DNA of 64,000 nt from Sulfitobacter brevis (GCF_900112755.1 NZ_FOMW01000014.1:1-64000); one strand, 5' to 3'; numbered from the stretch's first letter, positions 25,091-34,569 are shown. Notes: generated by a model not told the origin, from the sequence alone. Numbers and translations: made by a program.

Positions 25091-28000
25091 ATGAATGCTC
25101 ACCCCAAAACGGCAGCACTTGCCACTCAACTCGAAACCGCTGATCCGGCAGCAAACCTTCAACCAAATTTTGCAGAGCTTCTCGTTCATGCTGCATCAAT
25201 GCTTTTCCCCTGTTTTGAAACTGGCAAACCGATCGATGCCAAGACGCTTCGCGCAGCAATGGAAGGCGCTTTTGGTGCAAGTGACACAAGCGGCGCTTGG
25301 GTTTGGAAAGACGCCTACGATGCTGTCGAGATCGCGCAAATCATGATGATCACGCGCTATGGCGCATTGATGCGAAAGCAGGCCGCATCACCTGCACAGT
25401 TTCTTAGCATGATCGAACGCCTGTCCTCGCTTGCGCCCTCCCACACGCGACGCTCGGAAGACAGCGTCCGTCTGCAGCAATTCTCAACCCCCCTGCCCCT
25501 CGCGGCGATTGTTGCTGAGGCCGCAGGGTTTCGCGCATCTGACCTCGTTCTGGAGCCGTCGGCGGGAACGGGCATGCTTGCCGTATACGGACAGATTGCT
25601 GGCGCGGACATCGCCCTCAACGAACTGGCTGAGACACGGCGTGGTATTTTGCGTGCGCTCTTTGCAGCTGCTCCGGTTTCTGGACACGATGCTGCGTCCA
25701 TCGACGACAGGCTTGATCGCGCGATCATACCTTCTGTCATCGTCATGAACCCGCCCTTCTCGGCCGCCCAACATGTTGATCGCAAGTTCCGCAAAGCAAC
25801 CAGTCAGCACGTTCTATCGGCCTTGGCACGGCTTGCGCCTTTTGGACGGCTCGTGGTGATCACGGGCGAAAGCTTCGCCTCAAAAACCAAGAGTCATCAG
25901 TCGACCTTTAGAAGCATCGGTGAAGTCGCGAACGTGGTCTTTTCGGCAGCCATTGCTGGAAAAGTCTTCGCGCGGCACGGCACGAGCATCGATACGCGGC
26001 TGACTGTCATCGACAAGAAACGCGCTGGCGACAACGTGGCAATGGTTAACGTCGAGGACGTCTATCATCCGCTGTGCGAAACCACCGGTAATCTGTTGGC
26101 TGCTGTTTTGGCCCATTGCCCGGGCCGTGCCGATGGCGTGCCCCCCTGCCCCACCAACGCGAGTCAGATCGCACCAAAACCTGCGACGCGGCTCAATCTA
26201 CATGCACTGCGCGATGCTGCCCGCCAAGAAAGCCGTGACCTCGCTGCAGAGCGCGCCAAGCATCCCTTCGACAGCGTTGATGCCTGTCCGCTTGTATATG
26301 AACCAAAGGACTGGACAGACCCTCAAGGCACTTTGCAAGACGCAGTTTATGAGGATTACACGTTGCAAGCCTTCCAGATTGCAGGTGCTGCAACCCACCC
26401 AACATCACTGGTGCAGTCAGCTGCTATGGCGTCTGTACCGCCGCCGCTGCCAACCTATCAACCCCTCCTCCCCACAGCACTGACACGTGACGGCGTTCTG
26501 TCTGCACCGCAGCTTGAGAGTGTCATTTGCGCCGGCCATGCCCATGCCAGTCATCTTAAGGGCTGGTTCAAGCCAGGCGAGATCGCAGGGCAGCTTGTTG
26601 CAGCGGCTGAAACTGATGAAGGGGCCTTTCGTCTGCGCAAAGGTTGGTTCCTCGGGGATGGCACCGGCTGTGGCAAAGGACGGCAAGTCGCGGGCATCAT
26701 TGTCGACAACTGGCTGCGCGGCCGGAAACGTGCTGTCTGGGTCTCCAAGAGCGACAAGCTTATTGAGGACGCCAGACGCGACTGGATGGCGTTAGGTGGG
26801 CGGGAGAGCGATATCGTCCCGCTGTCAAAGTTTCGCCAAGGCGGCGACATCCGACTGACTGAGGGCATCCTCTTTGTCACCTATGCCACGCTGCGTTCCG
26901 CCGAGCGTGAAGGCAAAGCCTCTCGCCTTGATCAAGTGGTCACATGGCTAGGTGAAGGCTTTGACGGCGTCATCGCATTTGATGAAAGCCACGCGATGGC
27001 GAATGCCGCTGGTGAAAAGTCCGCACGTGGCGACAAGAAGGCGTCACAACAAGGTCTTGCGGGACTTGCATTGCAAAACGCCGTTCCCGATGCACGCATC
27101 CTCTATGTCTCAGCCACTGGCGCGACAGTTGTCGGCAATCTTGCGTATGCGTCCCGACTTGGCCTTTGGGGCACGGGTGACTTCCCTTTCGTGACTCAAG
27201 CCGAATTTGTGTCATCAATGGAAGCTGGTGGCATTGCAGCCATGGAGATGATTTCGCGCGACCTTAAAGCCCTCGGGCTCTATCTCGCGCGGTCGCTGTC
27301 CTATGCCGGTGTGGAATACGACATGCTTGTTCATGACCTGACGCCAGCGCAGGTCGCAATCTATGACAGTTATGCCGACGCGTTTCAGATTATTCACAAC
27401 AATCTTGAAGCAGCGCTTGAAGCATCGGGTATCTCATCAGAGGGTGGCACATTGAACCCGCAAGCGAAATCCGCAGCGCGATCAGCCTTTGAGAGCAATA
27501 AGCAAAGGTTTTTCAATCACTTAATCACGGCCATGAAATGTCCGTCGCTGATCAAAGCCATTGAGGCGGATCTCGCTGCAGGTCATGCAGCAGTCGTGCA
27601 GGTCGTCTCAACCAGTGAAGCGTTGATGGAACGCCGTCTTGATGAAATCCCCCCTTCTGAGTGGCACGATCTGCAAGTCGACATTACTCCGAGGGAATAT
27701 GTGATGGATTATCTGGCGCATTCCTTCCCGACGCAGCTGTTTGAGCCCTACACTGACGAGAATGGTGATCTGCGATCTCGCCCTGCGGTCGATGCAGGTG
27801 GTACGCCGATCATCTGCCGTGAGGCCGAGCAGCGGCGCGATGGCCTCATCGAACACCTTGGGGCGTTGGCACCCGTGCAAGGTGCGCTGGATCAGATCCT
27901 CTGGCATTTCAGCGGTGATGTGGTGGCAGAGGTCACGGGGCGCAAGCGCCGGATTGTGCGGACGTCTGAGGGGCGCCTGAAGGTCGAGAATAGACCCGCC

Positions 28001-29494
28001 TCCTCCAATCTCGGCGAAACCCAAGCCTTCATGGATGATACCAAGCGCATTCTGGTCTTCTCAGATGCAGGTGGCACGGGGCGTTCCTACCATGCGGATC
28101 TTGGAGCGAAGAACCAGCGCTTGCGTGTGCACTATCTGCTGGAGCCCGGTTGGAAGGCCGATAACGCCATTCAGGGTCTTGGACGCACCAACAGAACCAA
28201 CCAAGCGCAGCCGCCGCTGTTTCGCCCCGTTGCCACAAACGTCAAAGGCGAAAAGCGGTTCTTGTCGACGATCGCCCGTCGTCTCGACACGCTTGGTGCG
28301 ATCACTAAGGGCCAACGTGAGACCGGCGGGCAGAACATGTTCCGCGCTGAGGACAATCTTGAAAGCCCCTATGCGCGCGCGGCACTGCGTCAGTTTTTCT
28401 ACAAACTGCGCGCAGGTAAGATCGATGCCTGCTCCTATGCGCGATTTCAGGAGATGACGGATCTGACCCTTGATGATGCCGATGGCTGCATGAAGGAGGT
28501 CTTGCCGCCCATCCAGCAGTTCCTCAACCGCTGTCTTGCGTTGAAGATCAGCATGCAGGACGCAATCTTTGACGCTTTTGGTGAATTTCTGGCCGCGATC
28601 ATCGAAGATGCGCGTCAGGCAGGTACACTTGATGTTGGTCTCGAAACCCTGCGGGCTGAGCGGTTTGTGATTACAGACCGCAAAGTCATTTTTGAGCATG
28701 AAGCGACGGGAGCCACGGCCACAGCGCTGACAGTGGAGCGGACTGATCGCAACGCGCCGCTGACGCTCACCAAAGTGAAATCTATTTGCGCTTCGATGTC
28801 CGATGCGAAGCTCTATTGGAACGCCGCGTCCAAGCGCGCGGGTCTGATGACCAATGCGCCCGCCTACATGGACGAGGATGGTGTCCCGATCCGGCGCATC
28901 AAATTACTTCGTCCAATGACCTATGATTTGTTCGAGCTCGGTGAGTTCGCCAAATCAAACTGGCAGGAAGTCGATGATACCACCTTTGAGCAGCTTTGGC
29001 AGGCTGAGGTCGACGCCGTCCCGGAGTTCACGACTTCCAAAATCACGCTGATCTGCGGCCTCCTCCTGCCGATCTGGGATCGATTGCCCGCCGACAATAT
29101 GCGGATTTACCGCCTGCAGACCGAAGATGGCGAGCGCGCGATTGGCCGCTTGGTCTCGCAAGAACAGCTGATCAACGTTTATGCGCGGCTTGGGCTTGAT
29201 ACGGACATCCAAATGGAACCAGACGACGTCCTACGCGCTGTTATGGAGACCCGTGCCACGCTCAGTCTTGTAACCGGGTTCCAACTGCGTCGCTCGCTTG
29301 TCATGGGTCAGCCACGGCTTGAATTAACCGGTGCCACTGGTGCGATACTCGCCGAGTTGAAAACCATGGGCTGCTTTACCGAAGTGATCCAGTGGAAGAC
29401 GCGTGTGTTTCTGCCTTCAGAGGCACCTGATGTTTTGGCGTCCCTCCTGTTGCGCTTCCCCGTTGGCACAACCATGAGTGGCGCGGTGCAATGA
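25091..29494 (+). CDS. DarB-like fusion: N6-adenine methyltransferase plus strawberry-notch helicase
   Basis: 1467 residues. The N-terminal methyltransferase has motif I (LVLEPSAGTGMLAVY, about 155-170) and motif IV NPPF (about residue 220). A strawberry-notch superfamily 2 helicase follows: P-loop GDGTGCGKGRQ (about 522), DESH (about 630), YVSATGAT, and motif VI QGLGRTNRTNQ (about 1027). The C-terminal 350 residues are a Sno-associated region. Phage P1 DarB has the same methylase-plus-helicase plan and protects incoming DNA from type I restriction; anti-restriction or DNA processing on entry is therefore likely, by inference. It overlaps the toprim gene by 4 bases. Confidence 0.85.
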   Translation: MNAHPKTAALATQLETADPAANLQPNFAELLVHAASMLFPCFETGKPIDAKTLRAAMEGAFGASDTSGAWVWKDAYDAVEIAQIMMITRYGALMRKQAASPAQFLSMIERLSSLAPSHTRRSEDSVRLQQFSTPLPLAAIVAEAAGFRASDLVLEPSAGTGMLAVYGQIAGADIALNELAETRRGILRALFAAAPVSGHDAASIDDRLDRAIIPSVIVMNPPFSAAQHVDRKFRKATSQHVLSALARLAPFGRLVVITGESFASKTKSHQSTFRSIGEVANVVFSAAIAGKVFARHGTSIDTRLTVIDKKRAGDNVAMVNVEDVYHPLCETTGNLLAAVLAHCPGRADGVPPCPTNASQIAPKPATRLNLHALRDAARQESRDLAAERAKHPFDSVDACPLVYEPKDWTDPQGTLQDAVYEDYTLQAFQIAGAATHPTSLVQSAAMASVPPPLPTYQPLLPTALTRDGVLSAPQLESVICAGHAHASHLKGWFKPGEIAGQLVAAAETDEGAFRLRKGWFLGDGTGCGKGRQVAGIIVDNWLRGRKRAVWVSKSDKLIEDARRDWMALGGRESDIVPLSKFRQGGDIRLTEGILFVTYATLRSAEREGKASRLDQVVTWLGEGFDGVIAFDESHAMANAAGEKSARGDKKASQQGLAGLALQNAVPDARILYVSATGATVVGNLAYASRLGLWGTGDFPFVTQAEFVSSMEAGGIAAMEMISRDLKALGLYLARSLSYAGVEYDMLVHDLTPAQVAIYDSYADAFQIIHNNLEAALEASGISSEGGTLNPQAKSAARSAFESNKQRFFNHLITAMKCPSLIKAIEADLAAGHAAVVQVVSTSEALMERRLDEIPPSEWHDLQVDITPREYVMDYLAHSFPTQLFEPYTDENGDLRSRPAVDAGGTPIICREAEQRRDGLIEHLGALAPVQGALDQILWHFSGDVVAEVTGRKRRIVRTSEGRLKVENRPASSNLGETQAFMDDTKRILVFSDAGGTGRSYHADLGAKNQRLRVHYLLEPGWKADNAIQGLGRTNRTNQAQPPLFRPVATNVKGEKRFLSTIARRLDTLGAITKGQRETGGQNMFRAEDNLESPYARAALRQFFYKLRAGKIDACSYARFQEMTDLTLDDADGCMKEVLPPIQQFLNRCLALKISMQDAIFDAFGEFLAAIIEDARQAGTLDVGLETLRAERFVITDRKVIFEHEATGATATALTVERTDRNAPLTLTKVKSICASMSDAKLYWNAASKRAGLMTNAPAYMDEDGVPIRRIKLLRPMTYDLFELGEFAKSNWQEVDDTTFEQLWQAEVDAVPEFTTSKITLICGLLLPIWDRLPADNMRIYRLQTEDGERAIGRLVSQEQLINVYARLGLDTDIQMEPDDVLRAVMETRATLSLVTGFQLRRSLVMGQPRLELTGATGAILAELKTMGCFTEVIQWKTRVFLPSEAPDVLASLLLRFPVGTTMSGAVQ

Positions 29495-30507
29495 CGAGGG
29501 ATGTCTCGGTTGCTGAGATTTCAGCAGATCTTGGGGCGCGTGCAGAGAGTTTCTGCCGCGCCTATTTCTCAGAAGGCTGCCGTCAGGGCGATTATTGGCA
29601 GGTTGGCGACACGTCTGGGGCAGCAGGTCGCAGTCTTGTCATCCGTTTGCAGGCACAAGACGGTCGTAAAGCCGGTCGATGGACAGATTATGCCACTGGT
29701 GAATTTGGCGATCTCATCGATCTGTTGCATGCCAAACTGGGATCAACCTCTCTCAAGGAAACCATCACCGAGGCTCAACATTTTTTGGGCAATGCACCCA
29801 TCTCTGCGAACCCCGCGCCAAGTCGGACCTTGAAAAGCCCTGCGGCATCCAACACCACGCGAATGGTGTCTGCACGCCGGCTCTTTGCCGCTGGCAAGCC
29901 TGTCTTGGGCACCGCGGCCGCCGCGTATCTGCACCAGCGCGGCATCGCACGCTTTGGGCCAGCCTTGCAGTACCACCCTCGGGTATATTTTCGTGGCGCG
30001 GACACAGATTCAGATCAGCCAAGGTACGCCCCTGCCCTTCTGGCAAAGATCACGGACAATCAGGGCAACATCACGGGATGCGCCCGGACGTATCTCGACC
30101 CGAACACGGGTCGCATTGCCGACCTGAGCAGCCCCAAACGGATACTGGGCCAGCTCCATGGCAACGCTGTTCGGTTTTGGTCTGCTTCAGATCCCGATGA
30201 TCTGATCGTCGGCGAAGGTCTGGAGAACACACTGTCAGTTGGCACATCCCTCCCAGAGTTCAACCTCGCGTCTTGTCTGACAGCCACGCATCTTGGCCTT
30301 TTCATGCCACCGTCAGGTATCAAGCGCATCTGGATTGCGCGCGACGACGATGCGGCAGGGGAACGGGCCGCACACATTCTGTCTGCCAAACTGGGCACAG
30401 TCGGCATAGAGTGTCGATGTCTCGTGCCAAAGCTTGGCGATTTCAACGAAGATCTGTTGGCTTTTGGCAAGGATACGCTTCGCCGCACTTTGCTCTTGGC
30501 CATGTAA
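29491..30507 (+). CDS. Toprim-domain protein (DUF7146-type primase-like)
   Basis: 338 residues. The N-terminal region (GRSLVIRLQ, GRWTDYATGEFGDLIDLL) is the DUF7146/CHC2-like part of plasmid primase-like proteins. The C-terminal toprim domain has the catalytic Glu in LIVGEGLEN and acidic ARDDDAAGERAA. Toprim domains bind Mg2+ and make or cut phosphodiester bonds. No full primase core is evident. ATGA overlap with the helicase gene says they work together; such pairs are frequent on alphaproteobacterial plasmids without assigned function. Confidence 0.82.
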   Translation: MTRDVSVAEISADLGARAESFCRAYFSEGCRQGDYWQVGDTSGAAGRSLVIRLQAQDGRKAGRWTDYATGEFGDLIDLLHAKLGSTSLKETITEAQHFLGNAPISANPAPSRTLKSPAASNTTRMVSARRLFAAGKPVLGTAAAAYLHQRGIARFGPALQYHPRVYFRGADTDSDQPRYAPALLAKITDNQGNITGCARTYLDPNTGRIADLSSPKRILGQLHGNAVRFWSASDPDDLIVGEGLENTLSVGTSLPEFNLASCLTATHLGLFMPPSGIKRIWIARDDDAAGERAAHILSAKLGTVGIECRCLVPKLGDFNEDLLAFGKDTLRRTLLLAM

Positions 30508-30678
30508 AAGGAAGGTTCTTCGGATTGAGAAGATGACCTGAACATCGGGTTCGATCGCTTCCAGTGGCAGGCGTTCCAAGAGGTTTAATCTGATCACGTT
30601 TGGATAAGGGGAGCGATGGGCCAACGGGTCGGAGCTGAGTGCTCCTCGCCCAAACCGCAATGCGCCCCCAACTTAAAA

Positions 30679-30720
30679 TTCCCCTGCCCCGCCAAGAAAA
30701 AAGGCGGGGCATTCCTCGCG
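30679..30720 (+). promoter_or_regulatory. Conserved hairpin leader, copy 1
   Basis: TGCCCCGCC/GGCGGGGCA (30685-30693 and 30703-30711) forms a perfect 9-base stem with an A-rich 9-base loop, followed by ATTCCTCGCG. The same block, with one paired G-C to A-T exchange, precedes the DUF736 gene at 46701-46743. A second short hairpin (GGAGC/GCTCC) lies at 30631-30645. The 12-mer TCGCCCCATCCA, present at 30801-30812, is also found at 46668-46679. The whole 337-base gap 30508-30844 holds no gene. Confidence 0.6.
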
Positions 30721-30844
30721 GGTCAATTTTCTGCCGTGGCCGCATTCTTCGCTGCGCTGCGATCCCAAAGGATGCGGTCCGGTCGCCGTCGGCCCTGTTA
30801 TCGCCCCATCCAAATCGGGTCAGATCAAACAGAGGAACAAGACC

Positions 30845-31759
30845 ATGCCCCTTCAAGACAAAACAAACCCCGAAGACAGCGGCCTCACGTCCGCAATCCT
30901 CGACCACCTCGCCCTACATGGCGCAAAGCCCGGACCAGATGAAACCGATCATCGCCCCCTGCCCCAGCCAGATCAGGTCGAACTCGCCATGGCGACGCTC
31001 TTTGACACCACCGTCAGCCTGCTCGACGACAGCCAGTTGGAAGACAATCTCGAAGAAATGCTCTGGTCCCTCACCTCCCTTTTTCATCGCCGCCTGACCC
31101 ATCTGCAAAGACGCCTTGATGACAATGAATGCGAGGTTCGCGAAAGCTTGACCATTCAAGACGGCTCAGAGGTTGCCTCGGTCGAGCTGGAGCGCCTGCA
31201 AATGATTGGGTTGAAGCTCTGGGACCACCGCGACGCCTTCGAGCAGATGCGAGATCTGGCTTGTGAACACTTTTCCGCAGCGACCGGGTCGCCTTGGATG
31301 CCCCGCACCGGATCGAAGGTTTCGCACAGAGGTCTGACATCAGCCGTGGTGGACAGTCGGGCCTTTCTTTCGGCCAAGCGGCGCAAAGAGATCGAAGTGC
31401 ATTGCCCTGAAGGCACCCGTATCGCCTTCTCAGGTGGGGACTATCAAGCCTACGATCTCATCTGGTCTGTCCTTGATGCCACGCATCAAAAATACCCTGA
31501 TATGGTTCTGCTGCACGGAGGGACGCCCAAAGGAGCCGAGATGATCGCAGCGCGATGGGCAGATGCACGTGGCGTGACGCAAGTGGTCTTCAAGCCCGAT
31601 TGGAAAAGCCACGGCAAAGCGGCACCATTCAAGCGCAACGACAAGATGTTGGAAATTCTGCCTCAGGGTTTGATCGCAACGCCAGGGTCGGGGATCACCG
31701 AGAATATCGTTGATAAAGCGCACAAGCTGGGAATCCGAGTGAAGAGGATTGGGGTGTAG
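30845..31759 (+). CDS. DUF2493 (SLOG/YpsA-like) family protein
   Basis: 304 residues from an ATG with GAGGAAC upstream. The C-terminal third (about 185-304) is the Rossmann-like DUF2493 domain: RIAFSGGDYQAYDLIWSVLD, LLHGGTPKGAEMIAARWAD, and NDKMLEILPQGLIATPGSG. SLOG-superfamily domains bind nucleotides or nucleotide-derived ligands. The first 180 residues are a plasmid-specific helical region. Its role is unknown. It is the third plus-strand gene of the block after the helicase and toprim genes, but has its own long structured leader. Confidence 0.8.
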   Translation: MPLQDKTNPEDSGLTSAILDHLALHGAKPGPDETDHRPLPQPDQVELAMATLFDTTVSLLDDSQLEDNLEEMLWSLTSLFHRRLTHLQRRLDDNECEVRESLTIQDGSEVASVELERLQMIGLKLWDHRDAFEQMRDLACEHFSAATGSPWMPRTGSKVSHRGLTSAVVDSRAFLSAKRRKEIEVHCPEGTRIAFSGGDYQAYDLIWSVLDATHQKYPDMVLLHGGTPKGAEMIAARWADARGVTQVVFKPDWKSHGKAAPFKRNDKMLEILPQGLIATPGSGITENIVDKAHKLGIRVKRIGV

Positions 31760-32260
31760 CGTTGCGTGGCGTGACGGCGTAGGTGTCTTGCTTCGCTGGC
31801 AGCCGCAAACTTCTTTAGTCGCGTTGGCAGGTCACATTCGTTAATCTATGGCGCAACCTGCTGGCCTTGCCCTAAGACCACCCAAGGACGCAGAATCCAA
31901 TCTCGCAAAGTTGAGCTGAAACCGCAGGGAACAGCCCCCAACATTCAAGGCATGGCGCTATTCGCGCGGAATCTCTATCGCAAGCTGCCGTTCAGTTGTC
32001 TGAAAATTTGTGACATTGGTCTTTTGCCCGACCCATATCGGCAAACAAACCCAATCGCCAATCAAGCGAATGACGCTCTCTGATGAGTTTACAGCTGTAA
32101 ACTTCTACCGTTATGATCGATAGTCCGTAGTGTCTTATCTTGCGTGTTGCGCTGCAATAGACACTAAATGTGAGAAAATCGTTGACTTAGAGAGGTGAAT
32201 CACACCTTTTATCCCCAAGTGGCGCGAAAAAGGCCACATTGAGCAAATTGGGGCAACCAG
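31760..32260. other. Control region upstream of repA
   Basis: 501 bases without a gene. It contains a parS-like palindrome (32085-32104) and, close to repA, a -35-like TTGACT at about 32182 and an inverted repeat AGGTG/CACCT (32193-32207, 5-base centre) that could be the RepA/RepB operator. The left part (31760-32050) shows nothing I can name. Confidence 0.55.
32086..32103. promoter_or_regulatory. parS: parS-like centromere palindrome 1
   Basis: AGTTTACAGCTGTAAACT is a perfect 18-base palindrome with core GTTTACAGCTGTAAAC. repABC plasmids carry parS sites of the pattern GTTNNNNGCNNNNAAC, which this fits exactly. It lies about 160 bases upstream of repA. RepB would bind it for partition. Confidence 0.88.
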
Positions 32261-33445
32261 ATGATTCCCGCGACACCGAGTATAACAGACCGACCATCAG
32301 AGTTAGCAACGGATATTTCCGAGCGGCTAAACCGCGCCATCCGCGAACATCTACTCTCCGCATTCGCGCCCGACAACACAAAATCACTGCGCCCCTTCTC
32401 GGCTCCAGAAGCCGCCGAATTGCTCGGCGTGTCCGGCCAGTTCATGCGTAAGGTCCACGGCGAAGGCACGATCCCGGAGCCAAAAGACATCCGCGCAGGC
32501 CGCCGCTACTACAGCGCCCATGAGCTGTGGGAAGCCCGCCAAATCCTTGAAAAAGTGTCTCGAACAAAGGGCAGATACGTCCCTGGCCGCATGGAAGGTG
32601 AGCGACTGCAAGTCTGGCAGTTAATGAATTTCAAAGGCGGCAGCAGCAAAAGTACATCGACCATTCACCTGGCCCATTATCTGGCACTTCATGGCTATAA
32701 GGTGCTTGTCGTTGACCTGGACCCGCAAGGGTCTCTGACGTCTATGTGCGGCATCAATCCAGAGATCGAGTTTGATGGCATGACCGTTTATGACGCCATC
32801 CGCTACGATGATCCAGTGCCGTTTTCTGACGTGATCATGCCCACATATTTTCCGGGGCTGTCACTGGCCCCGTCCCGCCTTCTCCTGTCTGAATTCGAGA
32901 CTGAATCAGCGGTAAACTCGAATCCTGACCAGCCCTTCTTCCTGCGCATTCGCAATGCATTGGCCCAGGTTGAGGATCAGTACGACATTGTCTTGATGGA
33001 CAGCCCTCCACAGCTGGGCTTTCTGACGATCTCCGGCATGGCCGCAGCGACGTCCCTGATCGTCCCCCTCACACCTTCAATGCTCGATGTGTCATCTACT
33101 GCGCAATTTCTCGAGCTTGCCGGTGCCTACATGGGCGTCATCGAGGATGCAGGTGCTGAGCTCCAATATGATCACTTCAAGTTTCTCATCACACGCGACG
33201 AGCCAACAGACGTGCCATCTCAACAATTGACCTCGTTCATGCGCGCGCTCTTTATGGATCGCGTCATGGCGGCCACGGCGCTCAAGAGCACCGCGATCAG
33301 CGATGCCACGATGCTCAAACAATCAATCTACGAAGTTGTCCGCTCTGAGATGACACGGGCGACCTATGACCGCGCCAAACAATCGATGGATGCTGTTGGC
33401 AGCGAAGTTGAAGCAATGATTCACCAAGCATGGGGGCGTAGCTGA
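32261..33445 (+). CDS. repA: RepA: ParA-type partition ATPase of a repABC replicon
   Basis: 394 residues. An N-terminal helix-turn-helix region (FSAPEAAELLGVSGQFMRKVHG, then GRRYYSAHELW) is typical of plasmid RepA. The deviant Walker A KGGSSKST (about 125-132), VLVVDLDPQGSL and IVLMDSPPQLGF follow. RepA partitions the plasmid with RepB and represses the operon. The repA stop overlaps the repB start. RepA fits better than chromosomal ParA because of the N-terminal domain and the repB-repC context. Confidence 0.95.
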   Translation: MIPATPSITDRPSELATDISERLNRAIREHLLSAFAPDNTKSLRPFSAPEAAELLGVSGQFMRKVHGEGTIPEPKDIRAGRRYYSAHELWEARQILEKVSRTKGRYVPGRMEGERLQVWQLMNFKGGSSKSTSTIHLAHYLALHGYKVLVVDLDPQGSLTSMCGINPEIEFDGMTVYDAIRYDDPVPFSDVIMPTYFPGLSLAPSRLLLSEFETESAVNSNPDQPFFLRIRNALAQVEDQYDIVLMDSPPQLGFLTISGMAAATSLIVPLTPSMLDVSSTAQFLELAGAYMGVIEDAGAELQYDHFKFLITRDEPTDVPSQQLTSFMRALFMDRVMAATALKSTAISDATMLKQSIYEVVRSEMTRATYDRAKQSMDAVGSEVEAMIHQAWGRS

Positions 33446-34416
33446 TGGCACGTAAATCACTTCAGGATTTAAGCGGCATTGCCAAGACAATTGCAAATTC
33501 CAGCCCGCAGCCCAAAGATCGGACCACAAAAACCACAGCACCCGCCTTAGGGGCGCTGCAAGGGTCGCTGTCTGCCATTCGCGAACTGGATCCATCACTC
33601 ATTGATGACTGGGGCCCAAAAGACCGCCTAGATGGGTTTACAGCTGTAAACTCTGAAGATGACGGCGACGGCTTTGAAACCCTCAAATCCAGCATCAAGG
33701 ACGGCGGCCAGCAAGTTCCAATCTTGGTGCGAAGGGCAGGGCCCGAGGGCCGGTTTGAAATCATCTACGGCCGCAGAAGATTGCGGGCCTGCCGAGAGCT
33801 TGGCCGGAAGGTGCGCGCCAACGTACAAGATCTAGATGACGCCACAGCGCTTCTCGCCAAGGGCCTCGAGAATGCCGCGCGCCGTAACTTGTCGTTTTAT
33901 GAGAAGGCGCGGTTCGCCGCTGTCATTCAAGTAGCAGGCCACAACACCAAAACCGTCCGACAGGTTCTCAGTCTTTCCGCGTCAGGGCTTTCGCACCTGA
34001 CCAAGGTCACCGACAATATTCCTGACGACGTTGGTGATCAAATTGGAGCCGCTCCAAAGTCGGGTCGGCCAAAGTGGACTGCCCTGGCCGAAGCCTTCGC
34101 ATCCAAGAAGGTCAATGCATCATCATCCTTCGCAATCCTGTCAAAGTTGAATGCCGAGCTGTCGTCAGATGACCGCCTTGAGCAGCTTATGAGGGAGATT
34201 ACGCGGCGCGGCGCGCGTCCAAGCGAGGGCAGGGAGGCAACACCGGTCCCAGGCGTCACCATCAAATCGGGACGCGCAACAATTGCGATGTCTATCAAAC
34301 GGGCAGGAGAGAACGCAGCTTTCGCTGAGTGGCTCGACCGTGAGCTCGAGGACATCATCAAGAAATCCTACCAGGAGTTTACAGCTGTAAACCCTGCGGA
34401 TGACACCAGAGGCTAG
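33445..34416 (+). CDS. repB: RepB: ParB-type centromere-binding protein
   Basis: 323 residues. ParB N-terminal nuclease-like domain (VPILVRRAG, FEIIYGRRRLRACRELG), then ENAARRNLSFYEKARFAAVI and the helix-turn-helix (TVRQVLSLSASGLSHLTKV). RepB binds parS and, with RepA, partitions the plasmid. Unusually, two parS palindromes lie inside the gene and are translated: both encode FTAVN, at residues about 64-69 and 311-316, near each end of the protein. Confidence 0.95.
   Translation: MARKSLQDLSGIAKTIANSSPQPKDRTTKTTAPALGALQGSLSAIRELDPSLIDDWGPKDRLDGFTAVNSEDDGDGFETLKSSIKDGGQQVPILVRRAGPEGRFEIIYGRRRLRACRELGRKVRANVQDLDDATALLAKGLENAARRNLSFYEKARFAAVIQVAGHNTKTVRQVLSLSASGLSHLTKVTDNIPDDVGDQIGAAPKSGRPKWTALAEAFASKKVNASSSFAILSKLNAELSSDDRLEQLMREITRRGARPSEGREATPVPGVTIKSGRATIAMSIKRAGENAAFAEWLDRELEDIIKKSYQEFTAVNPADDTRG
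33636..33651. promoter_or_regulatory. parS: parS-like palindrome 2, inside repB
   Basis: GTTTACAGCTGTAAAC, a perfect palindrome identical to the core upstream of repA. It is read in frame as part of G-F-T-A-V-N-S near the N-terminus of RepB. Confidence 0.88.
34377..34392. promoter_or_regulatory. parS: parS-like palindrome 3, at the end of repB
   Basis: The third copy of GTTTACAGCTGTAAAC lies 24 bases before the repB stop, read in frame as E-F-T-A-V-N-P. It is identical to copies 1 and 2. Confidence 0.88.
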
Positions 34417-34439
34417 AGCAACAAAGGAGGACGTAAGCA

Positions 34440-34569
34440 AAGAGAAACCCCCGAAACCGAAGCTTCGAGGGCTGTAACGCATTTCTACGCTTCTCAGATT
34501 AGACACCTGAAACGTAGCAGCCACCGATTCGCTAAGCAACAAAAAACGCTCTTGGGCGAACGGGAAATC
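34440..34569 (-). ncRNA. Putative counter-transcribed RNA (incompatibility RNA) between repB and repC
   Basis: All repABC replicons studied encode a small antisense RNA in the repB-repC gap that limits RepC. Here the minus strand has a terminator-like hairpin (stem CCCTCGAA/TTCGGGGG, with one G-T pair, at 34448-34471) followed by TTTCTCTT. The RNA would start somewhere toward 34560. The terminator is seen in sequence; the transcript and its start are inference. Confidence 0.55.
34448..34471 (-). terminator. Terminator of the putative antisense RNA
   Basis: Read on the minus strand, an 8-pair stem with 8-base loop is followed directly by a T-rich run (TTTCTCTT). It lies 32 bases after the repB stop, where repABC antisense RNAs end. 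Confidence 0.6.
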
